From the NCBI RefSeq assembly GCF_030247195.1, contig NC_080671.1, forward strand, positions 199,781,125 to 199,845,124: DNA of 64,000 nucleotides, read 5' to 3'. How positions within the stretch are numbered: the first letter of the stretch is position 1; each line of letters starts with the position of its first letter. This document shows positions 10,340 through 21,536 of this stretch, piece after piece. The position numbers were made by a program, and so were the translations under genes. The notes beneath the pieces were generated by a model, which made no database searches, had not been told where the DNA came from, and was given only the letters and a program-made list of their open reading frames with translations. This stretch comes from Topomyia yanbarensis (lineage: Eukaryota; Arthropoda; Insecta; Diptera; Culicidae).

Positions 10340-11215
10340 GATTTTAAAAATTTAAAGTCGACTTACATTTGGCATTCGAAATGGCATTTTGTTCCAGCAT
10401 CCTATGGAAAAGGACCCTGTGATGCTATTGGTGGCACTCTTAAGCAAATGGCAAAAAGAGCCAGTCTTGCTCGCGACTATGGAAATACCATAACAAGTCA
10501 CCGAGAGTTATATAACTGGGCAGTTGAACAAACTGATAAAAATATCACAAAATTAATTTTCTGGGTGTGTTACTATGTTTTAATTGCCGCAAGGTTCTAC
10601 TGTATCGATTTTGTTGGCTATTTTCGGCAAATTTGAAACTAAGAGAAACGAAAGCAATGAAAATGAAAGACGGATAGGTATTCTAGAGCGAATCAGTTAT
10701 AAACTTAGAATGGAAAACTAGAACTAGGCAGGCTCATGTGGGCATGATCGGGTGGTAAAACATGATGATGAGTTATGTTCTACCATAGACCATGCGGTAG
10801 ACTTGGGTGCAACGCCCAACTCCTACTCTGCAGAACGCAAAGAATTCTTCACATTTCCTTTCGATCATGCCCATATGAGCCTGCCTAGTTCTAGTTTTCC
10901 GTTCTAAGTTTATAACTGATTCGCTCTAGAATACCTATCCGTCTTTCAATTTCATTGCTTTCGTTTCTCTTAGTCTCAAATTTGCCGAAAATAGCCAACA
11001 AAATCGATACAGTAATTAATTTTCTGCTACATATTCACTGGACAGTACAACAAAATGTCAGAAGAACTCTAAGAGCTGTATAATAACGCCAAAACAATAT
11101 CTGGAACTCAAAAATTCCACAGTTTTGTGTCTATTCCTGGGGGCAAAGTAGAGACGAAAAGGTATTCTCATTCAGAAGATGAACCAAAAATATTTTCCTT
11201 GTATAGAAATAATAC
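10340..11215 (+). pseudogene. Transposase C-terminal remnant ('SxGKGPCDxIGG' type)
   Basis: The first part reads WHFVPASYGKGPCDAIGG, then LKQMAKRASL and ITSHRELYNWAV. Proteins with a GKGPCDGIGG-like motif recur in DDE-type transposase relics of animals; I cannot name the superfamily. At 10563 the frame runs into a 450-bp insertion (10564-11013). Beyond the duplicated 13 bp at 11014-11026, the same frame continues CYIFTGQYNKMSEEL, a stop, then AKTISGTQKFHSFVSIPGG. The gene is dead both by the insertion and by the stop. The N-terminal part is missing. Confidence 0.55.
10564..11013. mobile_element. 450-bp palindromic insertion with 13-bp target duplication
   Basis: Flanked by identical AATTAATTTTCTG at 10551-10563 and 11014-11026. 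The arms (about 10596-10756 and 10860-11013) are near-perfect inverted copies around a ~100-bp centre. About 30 bp at the left end (10564-10595) has no inverted partner. Inserted in the transposase remnant. A 13-bp duplication is unusually long for a cut-and-paste MITE. Confidence 0.8.
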
Positions 11216-12267
11216 AAAATAGCATGCATGAAGATAGTTTTAAAACAAATGTAATATATAAAAATAAATAAATAAATAAATAAATATGTAAAATTCAATA
11301 CATAATATTGTGGTGGTTATTTCTTTCTCTGATTCTTCCTCAGCACGAAACAAGAAAATAAAAAAGTAATAATGGAATATTTGTTTAACGACATAAACTC
11401 TTTTCAATGGGATTCTTGATTAAGAAGTTACATACCTTTTAACGATAAAAATGTCAAGAAAGTTTGAAATTACGTAAAAGAATAAAGCAATGATTTCATT
11501 ACATCAAACTTATAATATTCTGGTAGTACATCTATCAGTAAAATAAACAATCATAAGTTTATAAAAATAAATTGATAATTGGCAGAGTTATGGCTTTTTC
11601 CCCGAAACAATAAAGGAGGTTTTAAGGAGATTTGGATAAACATTCTCAAGGAGTTGTTCTTTCAGATAAAGTAATAAAAAAAATTCGATTTTATGAAAAA
11701 TGAAAAAGTAGTTAACCTCTTAATAAAAATATGATTAGTTGCTAAATTAGACAATATCTTCTCACAAATTAAGTTTTATTGTTTTCTGAGATGATTATGA
11801 CTTTCATTGGTTTAGTTTTCGATAAAAATACACTGAAGAAAAAAAAAGAAATTCAGTTTGGTATGTAAATAGGTAGGGAACATAATTATCTATCCTGGAA
11901 CAAAATTTCATCCAAATCAAAAATGGGGTTTTTTTTGTAAATCGACTTTAAATTTTTAAGATCGATTTTTTTCAGTGTGAGTCAATGAAGAATTTTTTCA
12001 ATATTTTTATTCAAAAATTTGACTAATTTTGTGAAAACCACTCCAACAACATTTTTTGCAGGATTTGTCATTTTTAGACTATAGCCATTTGAAAAAAATG
12101 GTAAAAAGAAGTTTGGCCCTTTTCAAAAGGCAGTCTAGATCATTTTTGGAAAAACAAAATATGCAAGGTGGCTTTTTGTGACAAAGTCTTCATTTACAGA
12201 AAGTTTCATTAGAATCTGAGAGGGTGCTGCAAATTCTGAATACGATTTAGCGCGAAATTCGTCAATT

Positions 12268-12712
12268 GTTACTCCATTAATAATCGATGGATTTGTATCA
12301 TATCAGTATATATTTATCGTCAACGTGTATGTGTTATTTATGACAAATATGAGCAGAATTGGTTCACAAATAGAAAAGTTGTTCATATAGCGTTTAAAAT
12401 ATTATATACGGACTAGCTGGGGGCTACTTTGCACACTTCATGAATTCGATGTATAATAAAAATTAACCAATTTTTTTTTCTTTTATGGAAATATCATTTA
12501 TTCATACTGATATCAGAGGTTTTTTCAACAATAAATATCACTCATTTATCGCATTTTCTAAAATGAGGAATTCATTTTAATTTATTTGTTTATTTGTTTA
12601 ATACATCAACAGGCATAACAAAGATAACAAAGCCCCAATGATGTTGGCCCTAATACTAATCTTATTTCTAATAATCAAGTCGTACACAAAAACAATAGTC
12701 ATACAATAAATA
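12268..12712. other. Short unassigned interval, possibly a LINE 3' end on the minus strand
   Basis: At 12580-12715 a run of TTTATTTGTTTATTTG is followed by moderately GC-richer sequence. This is reminiscent of an inverted poly(A)-ended LINE tail, but no coding sequence remains. Confidence 0.25.
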
Positions 12713-15700
12713 AAAAACCTGTTTTAATCCACCTAGCGGTGCAATTGTGACTCTCAATCATGAACACGAAAATTTTTTAGTTGCTTATATTTATTAAAAG
12801 CTTTCAAATCTATACATTACAATTTTATTATACATGACTTGACAACTATATACAAGAAAAGAAATCATTATTCGAGTTCTAAAATTTTGCAAAAGAAAAA
12901 AGAGCCACGGTAATATCGTCCCAAAAAGTCGACTTTCATAAAAAAAAATTTTCGAGATAACATGAAATCTCGACGTTTCATGCATTTTAAAGATGTTTGG
13001 CATAAAGAATACGAATTCGATTTCTGACATTTCATGGGGTCCCCCCTTTAAAAAAAATTGAGTTCCGGCTTATATGGGAATTTCATATGTTACCGGCCGG
13101 TTTAGCCTATATATCCGGACCCATATAAGCGATCCGTACGAAATTTTATAGACATCTGTGGGGATATTATGGCTATCATTTGGGATTAAGTTTGTGAAAA
13201 TCGGCCTAACCATTTCCGGGAAACTGATGTGAGCAGAGCAGCAAATTTTCAACAGGTTGTTTTGAACTTGAAGGAAGAACAAATCTCAAATCATGCCCTA
13301 CTATGTTCAATTCGCAGTTATTCGTTTACATCATTCATTCAAACAGCTCAGCTGCTCAATCATTTTTCATTCATTTTCGATTTCATTTACCCTGTGAATA
13401 TCGCTGTACTGGGATATTGACTAGGTTTTTCAAGAAAAACATCTCTGAACATGATTCTTGCTATTCATGTAAGCTTGAAAACGCAAAATATGTCAACATT
13501 TAACCAACGATTTAACCTAAACTGGCCTCTACAGAGCAGAAGACAACTTTGGTTGGTGAATGAAAAAGCATCAATTTGAAATGAAGACGTACGGTTTGAT
13601 TACGAAAATCCCGCCAACTTGAAAGTGAATGATTAAGGGAGGCTTTGAATTTGAATCATGGTTGGGTTTGATTGAGCTGAAAGTTGGCTTTTGAAAATGA
13701 AAATTTGCACCACTGGATGTGAGTTCGTCAATTTTGAAAAATGGCCGCTTTTCGCGGGCACTTCTATGGTGGTCAATGTAGTTAACGAAAGTTTGGTTGG
13801 CCGTCGGTGACATGGAACAGCAAATTTGGACTGTTTGAGATACATTTTAGCGAAATTTTTACCTTTTTTGCTTTCATCGGAGTATCGGTTTGAATCGGAA
13901 TTTGCTATATGATCGCGCTCCACAACCTGTAACTCCCGAACTGGAAGTCGGATCGGGATGAAATTTAATAGCCATTTACGGGGGCGCAACACCTTTCATT
14001 TGAGACTAAGTTTGGTTGAATCGGTCTAGCCTTCTCCGAGAAATCGATGTGACTGTTATTCTGAATTTGGATACTTCCGCCGGGGCTTCCAGAACCGATG
14101 ATGGTGGCCAATGTGCCCAAAGAGACTTTGAATGGATGTTAGTGACCTAATACTACAAATCGAAGCAGTTGTGGTCATATTTTGGAAAAAAAATTACCTT
14201 TATACCGTCATTGCAGAATTTCAATGAATTCCACATTTTCTGCGTGATCGTGCTCACCACCCTGTAATTCCGGAACCGGAAGTCGGATTCATCAGAAATT
14301 CAATAGCAGCCTATGGGAACGTTGTATCTTTCATTTGAAACTAAGTTTATCAAAATCGGTTCAGCCATCTCCGAGAAAAATGAGTGACATTTTCGGTCAC
14401 ATACACATACACACAGACGCACATTCACACACATAAATACACACACATACATACACACTAGACTGCCAAGAAAAATAATGAATTATTGAAAACTTAATCG
14501 GCCCACCCCTGATTCGATTCCTAGTCCCACCAGAAATTCTTGCACAAAATTTGAAGCAAATCGGACAAGTCTAGCTACCGGACCAACGTGCCTGAAGTTT
14601 GTATGAGATTTTTCGACAATTTACATGGAGAAAACCCACTAACTCGCATTTTTGCCGCTAGGTGGCACTGTATGCATCGTATTATCACGTTAAGTGAAAA
14701 TAAGAAAGATAATTTAATTGTCTACAACTTTGTCGAAGATTGCTAGTCAATCCGGCTTTGTTAAAAGAACTTTTAACTTTTAACGAAGTGATGTCCGAGT
14801 CAGTTTTCCATGGGGCCTAGCAGTGCAAGGTTGTGTATCAGTACTCGATTCCCACGAACTATACAGTTTTGTGAAATAACCGTTAGGTTTAGCTCAGAAG
14901 AATTATACCACATAATACGAGTTATGTTTTGGTTAGAACATTTTAGTTCCAACTGATCGCATAGAGGGCGCCTACACTAACTTTTCATAGAATAGAGATA
15001 GAATATCGATTTGTTTGGGAGAATTATTGCAAAATGCCTGTTCTACAACTTTGTGGAAGACGCCTAATTTCCATCTCTCTCCGTTAAAAAGTTAGTGTTG
15101 GCGCCCTCTATGCGGTACAATGTGGAACTAAAATTTTCTTACCAAAATATGACTCCTATTATTTACTACAATTCTTCTGAACATACTATCTAGCTAAATC
15201 TAACGGTTATTTCACAAAAATGATTAGTTCGTGCGAATCGAGTACTGATGCACAACCATGCACTGCTAGGCCCTATAGAAAACTGACTCAGACATCACTT
15301 CGCTAAAAGTTTAATAACTTCTTTTAACAAAGTCGGATTCGCTAGTAGTCTTCGACAAAGTTGTAGACAATTAAATTTTCTTTCTTATTTTCACTTACAG
15401 TGATAATACGTTGCGAACAGTGCCACCTAGCGGCGAAAATGTGAGCTAATGGCTTTTCTCCATGTAAATTGTCGAAAAATCTCATACAAACTTCAGGCAC
15501 GTTGGTCCGGTAGCTAAACTTGTCCGATTTGCTTCAAATTTGGAACAAGTACTCCTGGTGGGACTAGAAATCGACTCAGGGGTAGGCCAATAGGGGTCAT
15601 TTTTTTCCTGTCACTCTAATACACACGCACAGACATTTGCCGAACTCGACGAACTGAATCGAATGGTATATGTCACTCGGCCCTCCGGGCCTCCGTTAAA

Positions 15701-15755
15701 AAGTCGGTTTTCAGAACAATTACAATACCTTTCTATTGAGAAAGGCAAAAAACAA
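12713..15755 (+). repeat. Interspersed repeat family A, copy 3 (interrupted)
   Basis: The left end reads aaaacctgttttaatccacc at about 12715. Two internal modules occupy 13850-14370. The right end is the GC-rich 'cggccctccgggcctc' box and 'gagaaaggcaaaa' at about 15745. A foldback element (14461-15616) is inserted in the CA/CATA tract, at a TA. Removing it restores a continuous A copy. Confidence 0.8.
14461..15616. mobile_element. 1,156-bp TA-flanked foldback element
   Basis: Both halves (about 14461-15010 and 15060-15616) are inverted copies around a short unique centre. The termini read gactgccaagaaaaat on the left and the inverse of gagtgacaggaaaaaa on the right. The element is flanked by TA (14459-14460 and 15617-15618), as in Tc1/mariner-related MITEs. 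No coding frame of note. Confidence 0.8.
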
Positions 15756-15756
15756 A

Positions 15757-18430
15757 TTAAAAAGGTCAAGTGTTGCATATACGCAGAGTTGTCGAGAAAC
15801 GTTGAAATCAAATGCTGAAGCAGTCTGGTTAAATATCGTTGCAGACCAGTGATGACTCCATACATGCTATAGTTAGTGCCACGGAATGGTAATCTGAACA
15901 TAATGTTGTTGCGTAGTGCTTGAAGTGCGACGTTTATGTTGATTTGCTCCAGAATAGCTAGGGCTACACGACCTTGCAGAGTGTCAGTGATGAACAAAGC
16001 TCTTGTGGTATTCCTTGGAACATGTAGGGACTCTAGTTGTATCAACTGACACCGGTTTTTAAAGCGAGGTAGTCGAGCGGGATCTCTCCACGGCAATCTA
16101 GTTACGAAGCGCTAAACGTAAAAAGCGACGCCAAACGGACTATATTCTCTCATCGCCGTTATTGTAGTTTGAACTGCAAACTTCAGAGCAATATTCTAGG
16201 CTTGATAGCGATAAAGAGCAGTACAGCGATTTGAGACAATAAAAATTTTTTGGCTATCCTGAAGATGCATCCCAGTGCTCGAGACGTTTTACCAACTGCA
16301 TAGGAGATGTGATGTTTAAACGTAAGTTGAGAATCCAGAATTACTGCCAGATCTTTAACGTGACTGACGCGTTCAATGTCTGTTTCTTGTAGATGGTAGT
16401 TATAATGAATCGAATCCTTTTGCCGTGAAAATGATATAACCGAACACTTCTTCGGGTTCACGCACATGCGGTTCGTGTTGCACCAATCAGCAAATACATC
16501 AAGATGCTATTGGAGAAATCTGCAATCTTCAATTGAACGAATTAGGCAAAATATCTTGAGATCATCTGCGAAGGACAATCGTGGAATCTTCAGTACTAGA
16601 TGAACATAATTGAAGAAACATCAACGGTCCCTAGTGGCTTCCTTGAAGAATTCCTGACGTACAAGTAAAAGTGGGCGCCCGACTATCTCCTATGACAACC
16701 GCTAGCTCTCGGTCTGTGAGGTAGGACCGAAACAACTGTAAAACACTACCATTTATTCCAAATATCTCCTTTTTTGCGATTGAGATATCGAGATTTATCT
16801 TATCGAAAGCTGCAGATAAGTCGGCGTAAACAACTTCAAACCGACGTTCGACGAGCCTGACGAGATTCCATAATCACCAGCTCCAATAATTTCGAAACAG
16901 CACTCAACGAAGTTATTCGACGGTAGTTATTGACGTCTCGCCTATTACACTTTTATGGCTAAGGAACATGTACGCGTAATTCCAACAAGATGGAAAAACT
17001 CCTCTAGATGCTCGAAATATATGAAGAAGCGGAGTAATCAAAGCTTCAATATGCCTTTTCAAAATAACGGAGGGGAACCTGTCGGGTCCCGGATTGAAAG
17101 ATGACTTAAACCGAGAGGAAGCTCTGGTAATCATCGTTGCATCGACATCGATAGCACCCAAAGCTTGTCCTACAAGTAGAGCTCTGCTAGCAGCGAGTTC
17201 GATTTGCTCAATAGTTAGTGTCTAATTTGTGAATACTTTCGCGAAATTTTCCAAAACAAGTGCACATATGTTTCGAGATGTGGTAGCTGTGTTCCCATTG
17301 AAAGTCGTAGACGACGGCAGTCTAGATTCCTTGCACCGCTCGTCAACGTATTTCCAAAAACGTTTAGGATCAATAACGTACACCAGAACGTGGGAAAAAG
17401 TTTGAACTGCAGTTTCGACATCTTCGCGGTCCAGAATATTTTCCCAATCTATGGTGGAAACAAGGTCTACAATAAAGCGATGGTCAGCTTTACGAAACTC
17501 GTTGGAGACGGTGAAATATCGCACCACTGTGCTGGCGATCAATGGAGGATGATGCGCTACTGGTTTTACTAGAGGACGGGGAGCTATCACTATTGATGTG
17601 GCGGAAACCTGATCGCTGACAAAACAAAGGTCAAAGTGGCGGTTATTCTCATTGGCAATAGGATTGATTTGTAGTAACGTGGTCTCACTGCACCTGGGTG
17701 GAGAACGAAATGGTCAGAATCCGGATAAAGAAATCCATTGCGGGAAGATTTCCATGAAATGCTAGGAAGGTTAAAATCTCCTACCACCATAATTTCATCA
17801 ACTGCATTAGCATCTTCGAGGATCGTAAAAACCAAGCTGCGACAAATTCGATGTCACGAGCGCGGTCGGGTGGAACATACAACGCACACAGGTACAACTT
17901 ACGGTCGCCAAGTTCGATAATCGGCAAACCCAAGAAATGTTCTCGACAGCTCTTACCTGCAAGCTGGAATTAACTGCTACTAATACGCCACTTCCGGTGG
18001 ATTTTTGGTTATTCTTCAGGTTCCGATTACAACGAAACACCTCATAGCCGGTACCGAACACCTGACTGGAAAGCGTGTCATCGTTCAACAACGTTTCGAC
18101 GAGAACAATGGTGTCAAAACTCTTATCAGAGACTGCAAGGCGATATTGTTCAACGAATGAGTTGATTCTACCAACATTTTGGTAGTATAACAGCAGCTTG
18201 TCCTGTCGTTGACCAAGGCTGGAAATCGAAGAGCTTTAAGGCAAGGAAGAGCTCGCAGATGCATTGCACTTGCCTGTGGTAGGTTTAGCGGAAGACCCCT
18301 TTTCCCAGCTCCATCACAGGACCGGGACGGCAGCTGATCGCTGGCAGGAAGGGCTTGAGTGATGGGGGGGGTCAGGGCTTCCTCACGGTTTGGTGACAAG
18401 TGTGCGTCCCGGTGACTGGTGACGATATTG
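15757..18430 (-). pseudogene. Jockey-clade LINE ORF2 (endonuclease + reverse transcriptase), decayed
   Basis: The minus strand carries an ORF2 broken into many frames. From the 5' side: YYTKMLVES near 18180 and GTGYEVFRCNRN with STGSGVLVAVNSS (18000-18060), which are APE-type endonuclease motifs. VGDFNLPSISW follows near 17770, then NPGPDRFPSVILKRHIEAL (about 17050), the start of the RT fingers. VKDLAVILDSQLTFKHHI (about 16330) marks the thumb, and NNIMFRLPFRGTNYSMYGVI (about 15880) the C-terminal tail. At least six frame changes and missing catalytic blocks mean it is inactive. The 3' end abuts the end of repeat A copy 3. Jockey clade is inferred from the endonuclease and thumb motifs. Confidence 0.75.
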
Positions 18431-18860
18431 CGTGAAATGCAGCTGGACTATGTACCTCTCGTCAATGTTCTCATTTTGTCAATGTTCTCATTTTTTCAGC
18501 CGAAAATATAACACGGAGCTGATAAACGTGTCTGCTTTTAATTATAGTGTTTCCAAATAGGCAAAAACGTGATCGAAATTGTTTTGACCACGAAAAACGA
18601 TTTTCGAGCTAAAGTGTCTTCAGCAAAGTTTGCCTTTAAAATATTTCCCATCTTATTAAAATATAAGTTTGGTGATTAATACCCCTAAAGCTGAGAAGCA
18701 AATTTTTGTTTGGTCATTTATGAAAATAATTGTGGAGTTTTCTATGATACACCCCCGAAAATCACTTTTTTCAAAATAACTTTTCAGGGAGATTTTTTAG
18801 AATATCAAAATTTTCTAAGATTTTGTTCGGCATAAGAAAATACACAATTTTTGTTATGCA
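18431..18860. other. Unassigned interval between two LINE relics
   Basis: AT-rich; no coding or terminal-repeat signal recognised. Confidence 0.4.
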
Positions 18861-18865
18861 AATTT

Positions 18866-19552
18866 ATTTCTATTTCTTATATCACTTTTTGTCACTGTGA
18901 TCGCTCTGTAGTTTTCACAGTCCAATTTGTCGCCTTTCTTGTATATCGGGGTGATGACTCCTTCCTTCCACTCCTCTGGTAGCTGTTCCCTGTCCCAGAT
19001 TCTTTCGATTATTCGGTGCATGCATTCAGTCAGTTTCTCCGGATCCACCTTGAAGAGTTTCGCTCCTAGACCATCCTTACCAGCTGCTTTGTTGTTCTTG
19101 AGCTATTGAATAGCCTCGTTAACCTCATTCATAGTGGGCGCCGGTACATCCCCGTCAGCTGCGACACTGACATAATCGTCCTCCTCGAACGCCCGATTGT
19201 CGGCCTGCGCACCATTCAGATGTTCATTGTAGTACTGCCTCCACCTTTCGACCACCTCACGTTCGTCCGTCAAGATGCCACCTTCCTTGTCTCTACACAT
19301 TTCGGCCCGCGGCACAAAGCCGTTGCGAGAGTCATTCAGCTTCTTGAAGAACGCCCGCGTTTCCTGAGAGCGATACAGCAGCTCCATCTCTTCTCTCAGA
19401 CTCTTCCAGGCGGCGCTTTTTGTCCTGAAAAAGACGAGTCTTGTTTTCGCTTCCGTCGATATGATTCCACGTTCTGACGAGTGGCTTGAAGCAACATCGC
19501 TGTGCGTGCTGCATTCTTCTCGTCCAATATCTCTTGACACTCGCCATCCCCA
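18866..19552 (-). pseudogene. LINE reverse transcriptase fragment (RTE-like, clade tentative)
   Basis: On the minus strand, the segment before the RT reads ELLYRSQETRAFFKKLNDSR and GGILTDEREVVERWRQYYNE. After a stop near 19103, the RT fingers follow: GAKLFKVDPEKLTECMHRII and LPEEWKEGVITPIYKKGDKL, then DCENYRAITV. The catalytic palm and endonuclease are absent on either side. An unrelated-looking segment at 53625-53880 carries the C-terminal tail of a similar LINE type. Confidence 0.7.
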
Positions 19553-19560
19553 AGCCTAAC

Positions 19561-19709
19561 GTGCATTATGCCAAACGTGCATTATGCCAAACGTCCATTA
19601 TGCCTAACCTCCATTATGTCTAACGTCCATTATGCCTAACGTACTTATGCCACGTATGTCTAACGTACTTATGCCTAACGTACTTATGCATAACGTATTT
19701 ATGCCAAAC
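19561..19709 (+). repeat. Degenerate 15-16-bp tandem array
   Basis: About nine to ten units based on GTCCATTATGCCTAAC. The first five are 16 bp. Later units switch to a 15-bp form based on GTACTTATGCCTAAC. It lies between the end of a LINE fragment and a TA-type element. Confidence 0.85.
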
Positions 19710-20588
19710 GTCGCGCACCCCCATATACCATCGACTGTACGTAGAATTCTTCTTCAGAAAATTCTTAACAAGGCTTAATTTTGTCAACGCTTCAAAAAAA
19801 TAATTTTATTAAAAATTATTTGTTGCAAAACTTGGAAAACAAAGTGACTTTTTGTAGGCACTGCGGGTTAAATCGACACCCAATAGGGGTAAAACCGAAA
19901 TTTTCTCTCCACTTTTTTATTAAAAATGTGATATTTGCGTAAGTAATAAAGTGTGAATATGTGTGATGCAAACATGTGCTTTTTGTAGCTTCATTATTTA
20001 GTGAGGGCAAGAGAATTCGAAAACGTAGTGTTATAAACAAGAGTATTTTATGCTATAGGGTTATTTCTTGATATAGGTATTTCCAAATAATCCTTACGCA
20101 CATCATTGCAACCTTCAGTGTCATTTTATTTCATTAGAGAAAATTTGCAATAATTCTACATTCTACTTTGATTTTTCGGGACTCTGATCATCAACGATCT
20201 ACCGGGATATACAAAAGATCATTGTCATCATTGATAAAGTTCATCTATGACAAACCAAGAGAACACTAGAAATTCGGTGTGATGAGCTTTTAGCAGAAAT
20301 AGCAAAAGCTTCAATAGAACTTGATAAGCAAATATTCCAATTTTTGATTTTTAAAGAGACTTATAAGAAATAAACACAATAAAACTATTTCTGTATATTT
20401 CTGCTATTACTATAGTGCGCTAATAGTGTAATTGAAGTGTCACACAGATCTCTAGCCTTTTGTAATAAATCTTCTTCTGCTCGGTCGGGACATCACGTTT
20501 GATCAGTCGTTCGATTGAAACACAAAGTGTGTTTTAGTTTTAAGGGATTTGCGTCAAGCCGGCGCTAATCTATTCCGACAAAAAGTTA

Positions 20589-21536
20589 ATGTCGATTTCT
20601 GATGAGGTGAAGCCGAAACGCAACCGTGTAACAAACACAACCAACTTAACAGCGTGTCGGTTTTCGATGGCGGAGTTCTCACTTGCTCTCTTATCATGCA
20701 ACAATAACGCCCCAGGGTTAGACAGAATCAAATTCAACTTGCTGAAGAATCTACCTGACACTGCAAAAAGGCGCTTGTTGAATTTATTTAACAAGTTTCT
20801 TGAGGGTAACATTGTCCCTTATGAATGGAGGCAAGTGAAGGTCATCGCCATCCAAAAACCAGGAAAACCAGCCTCCGACCACAACTCGTATCGGCCGATT
20901 GCAATGCTGTCCTGTATTCGGAAGTTGTTCGAGAAAATGATCTTGTTTCGCCTCGACAATTGGGTTGAAGCAAATGGCTTACTGTCAGATACACAATTTG
21001 GCTTCCGCAAAGGCAAAGGGACGAACGATTGCCTTGCGTTGCTTTCTACAGAAATCCAAATAGCCTATGCTAACAAAGAGCAGATGGCATCAGTCTTCTT
21101 GGATATTAAGGGGGCTTTTGACTCAGTTTCTATCAACATTCTGTCAGAGAAGCTGCACCAGCATGGTCTTTCGCCAATTTTAAATAACTTTTTGCTAAAC
21201 CTGTTGTCTGAAAAGCACATGAACTTTTCGCATGGCGATTTAACAACATCGCGATTTAGCTACATGGGTCTTCCCCAGGGCTCATGTCTAAGTCCCCTGC
21301 TCTACAATTTCTACGTGAATGACATTGACGATTGTCTTGCCAATTCATGCACGCTAAGGCAACTTGCAGACGACGGCGTGGTCTCTGTTACAGGGCCCAA
21401 AGCTGCCGACTTGCAAGGACCATTACAAAATACCTTGGACAATTTGTCTGCTTGGGCTCTTCAGCTGGGTATTGAGTTCTCCACGGAGAAAAATGAGTTG
21501 GTTGTTTTTTCTAGGCGCAACTCCAGCTTCTATTAA
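20589..21536 (+). CDS. LINE reverse transcriptase domain (LOA/I-type), frame cut before the thumb
   Basis: This is the reverse transcriptase of a non-LTR retrotransposon, which copies element RNA at a nicked target. Motifs in order: NNNAPGLDRIKFNLLKNLPD (fingers), VKVIAIQKPGKPASDHNSYR with PIAMLSC, TQFGFRKGKGTNDCL, VFLDIKGAFDSVS (motif A with its catalytic Asp), YMGLPQGSCLSPLLYNFYV (motif B), and LRQLADDGVVSV (motif C, LADD in place of YADD). The frame ends at FSRRNSSFY and a TAA that overlaps the next ATG (TAATG). Comparison with the following frame suggests a small out-of-frame deletion at about 21515 rather than natural ORF coupling. The upstream endonuclease is missing. Confidence 0.85.
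   Translation: MSISDEVKPKRNRVTNTTNLTACRFSMAEFSLALLSCNNNAPGLDRIKFNLLKNLPDTAKRRLLNLFNKFLEGNIVPYEWRQVKVIAIQKPGKPASDHNSYRPIAMLSCIRKLFEKMILFRLDNWVEANGLLSDTQFGFRKGKGTNDCLALLSTEIQIAYANKEQMASVFLDIKGAFDSVSINILSEKLHQHGLSPILNNFLLNLLSEKHMNFSHGDLTTSRFSYMGLPQGSCLSPLLYNFYVNDIDDCLANSCTLRQLADDGVVSVTGPKAADLQGPLQNTLDNLSAWALQLGIEFSTEKNELVVFSRRNSSFY

Larger units (their letters stand above)
10036..12267. mobile_element. DNA transposon with ~330-bp terminal inverted repeats
   Basis: 10036-10366 and 11935-12267 are inverted copies of each other with scattered differences. The outer ends read aattgatgaatttcgcg on the left and the inverse on the right. Both inner edges share 'cgactttaaatttttaagat'-like sequence. A transposase remnant lies inside, interrupted by a nested palindromic element. 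The target duplication is not evident and the superfamily is unassigned. Confidence 0.75.
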
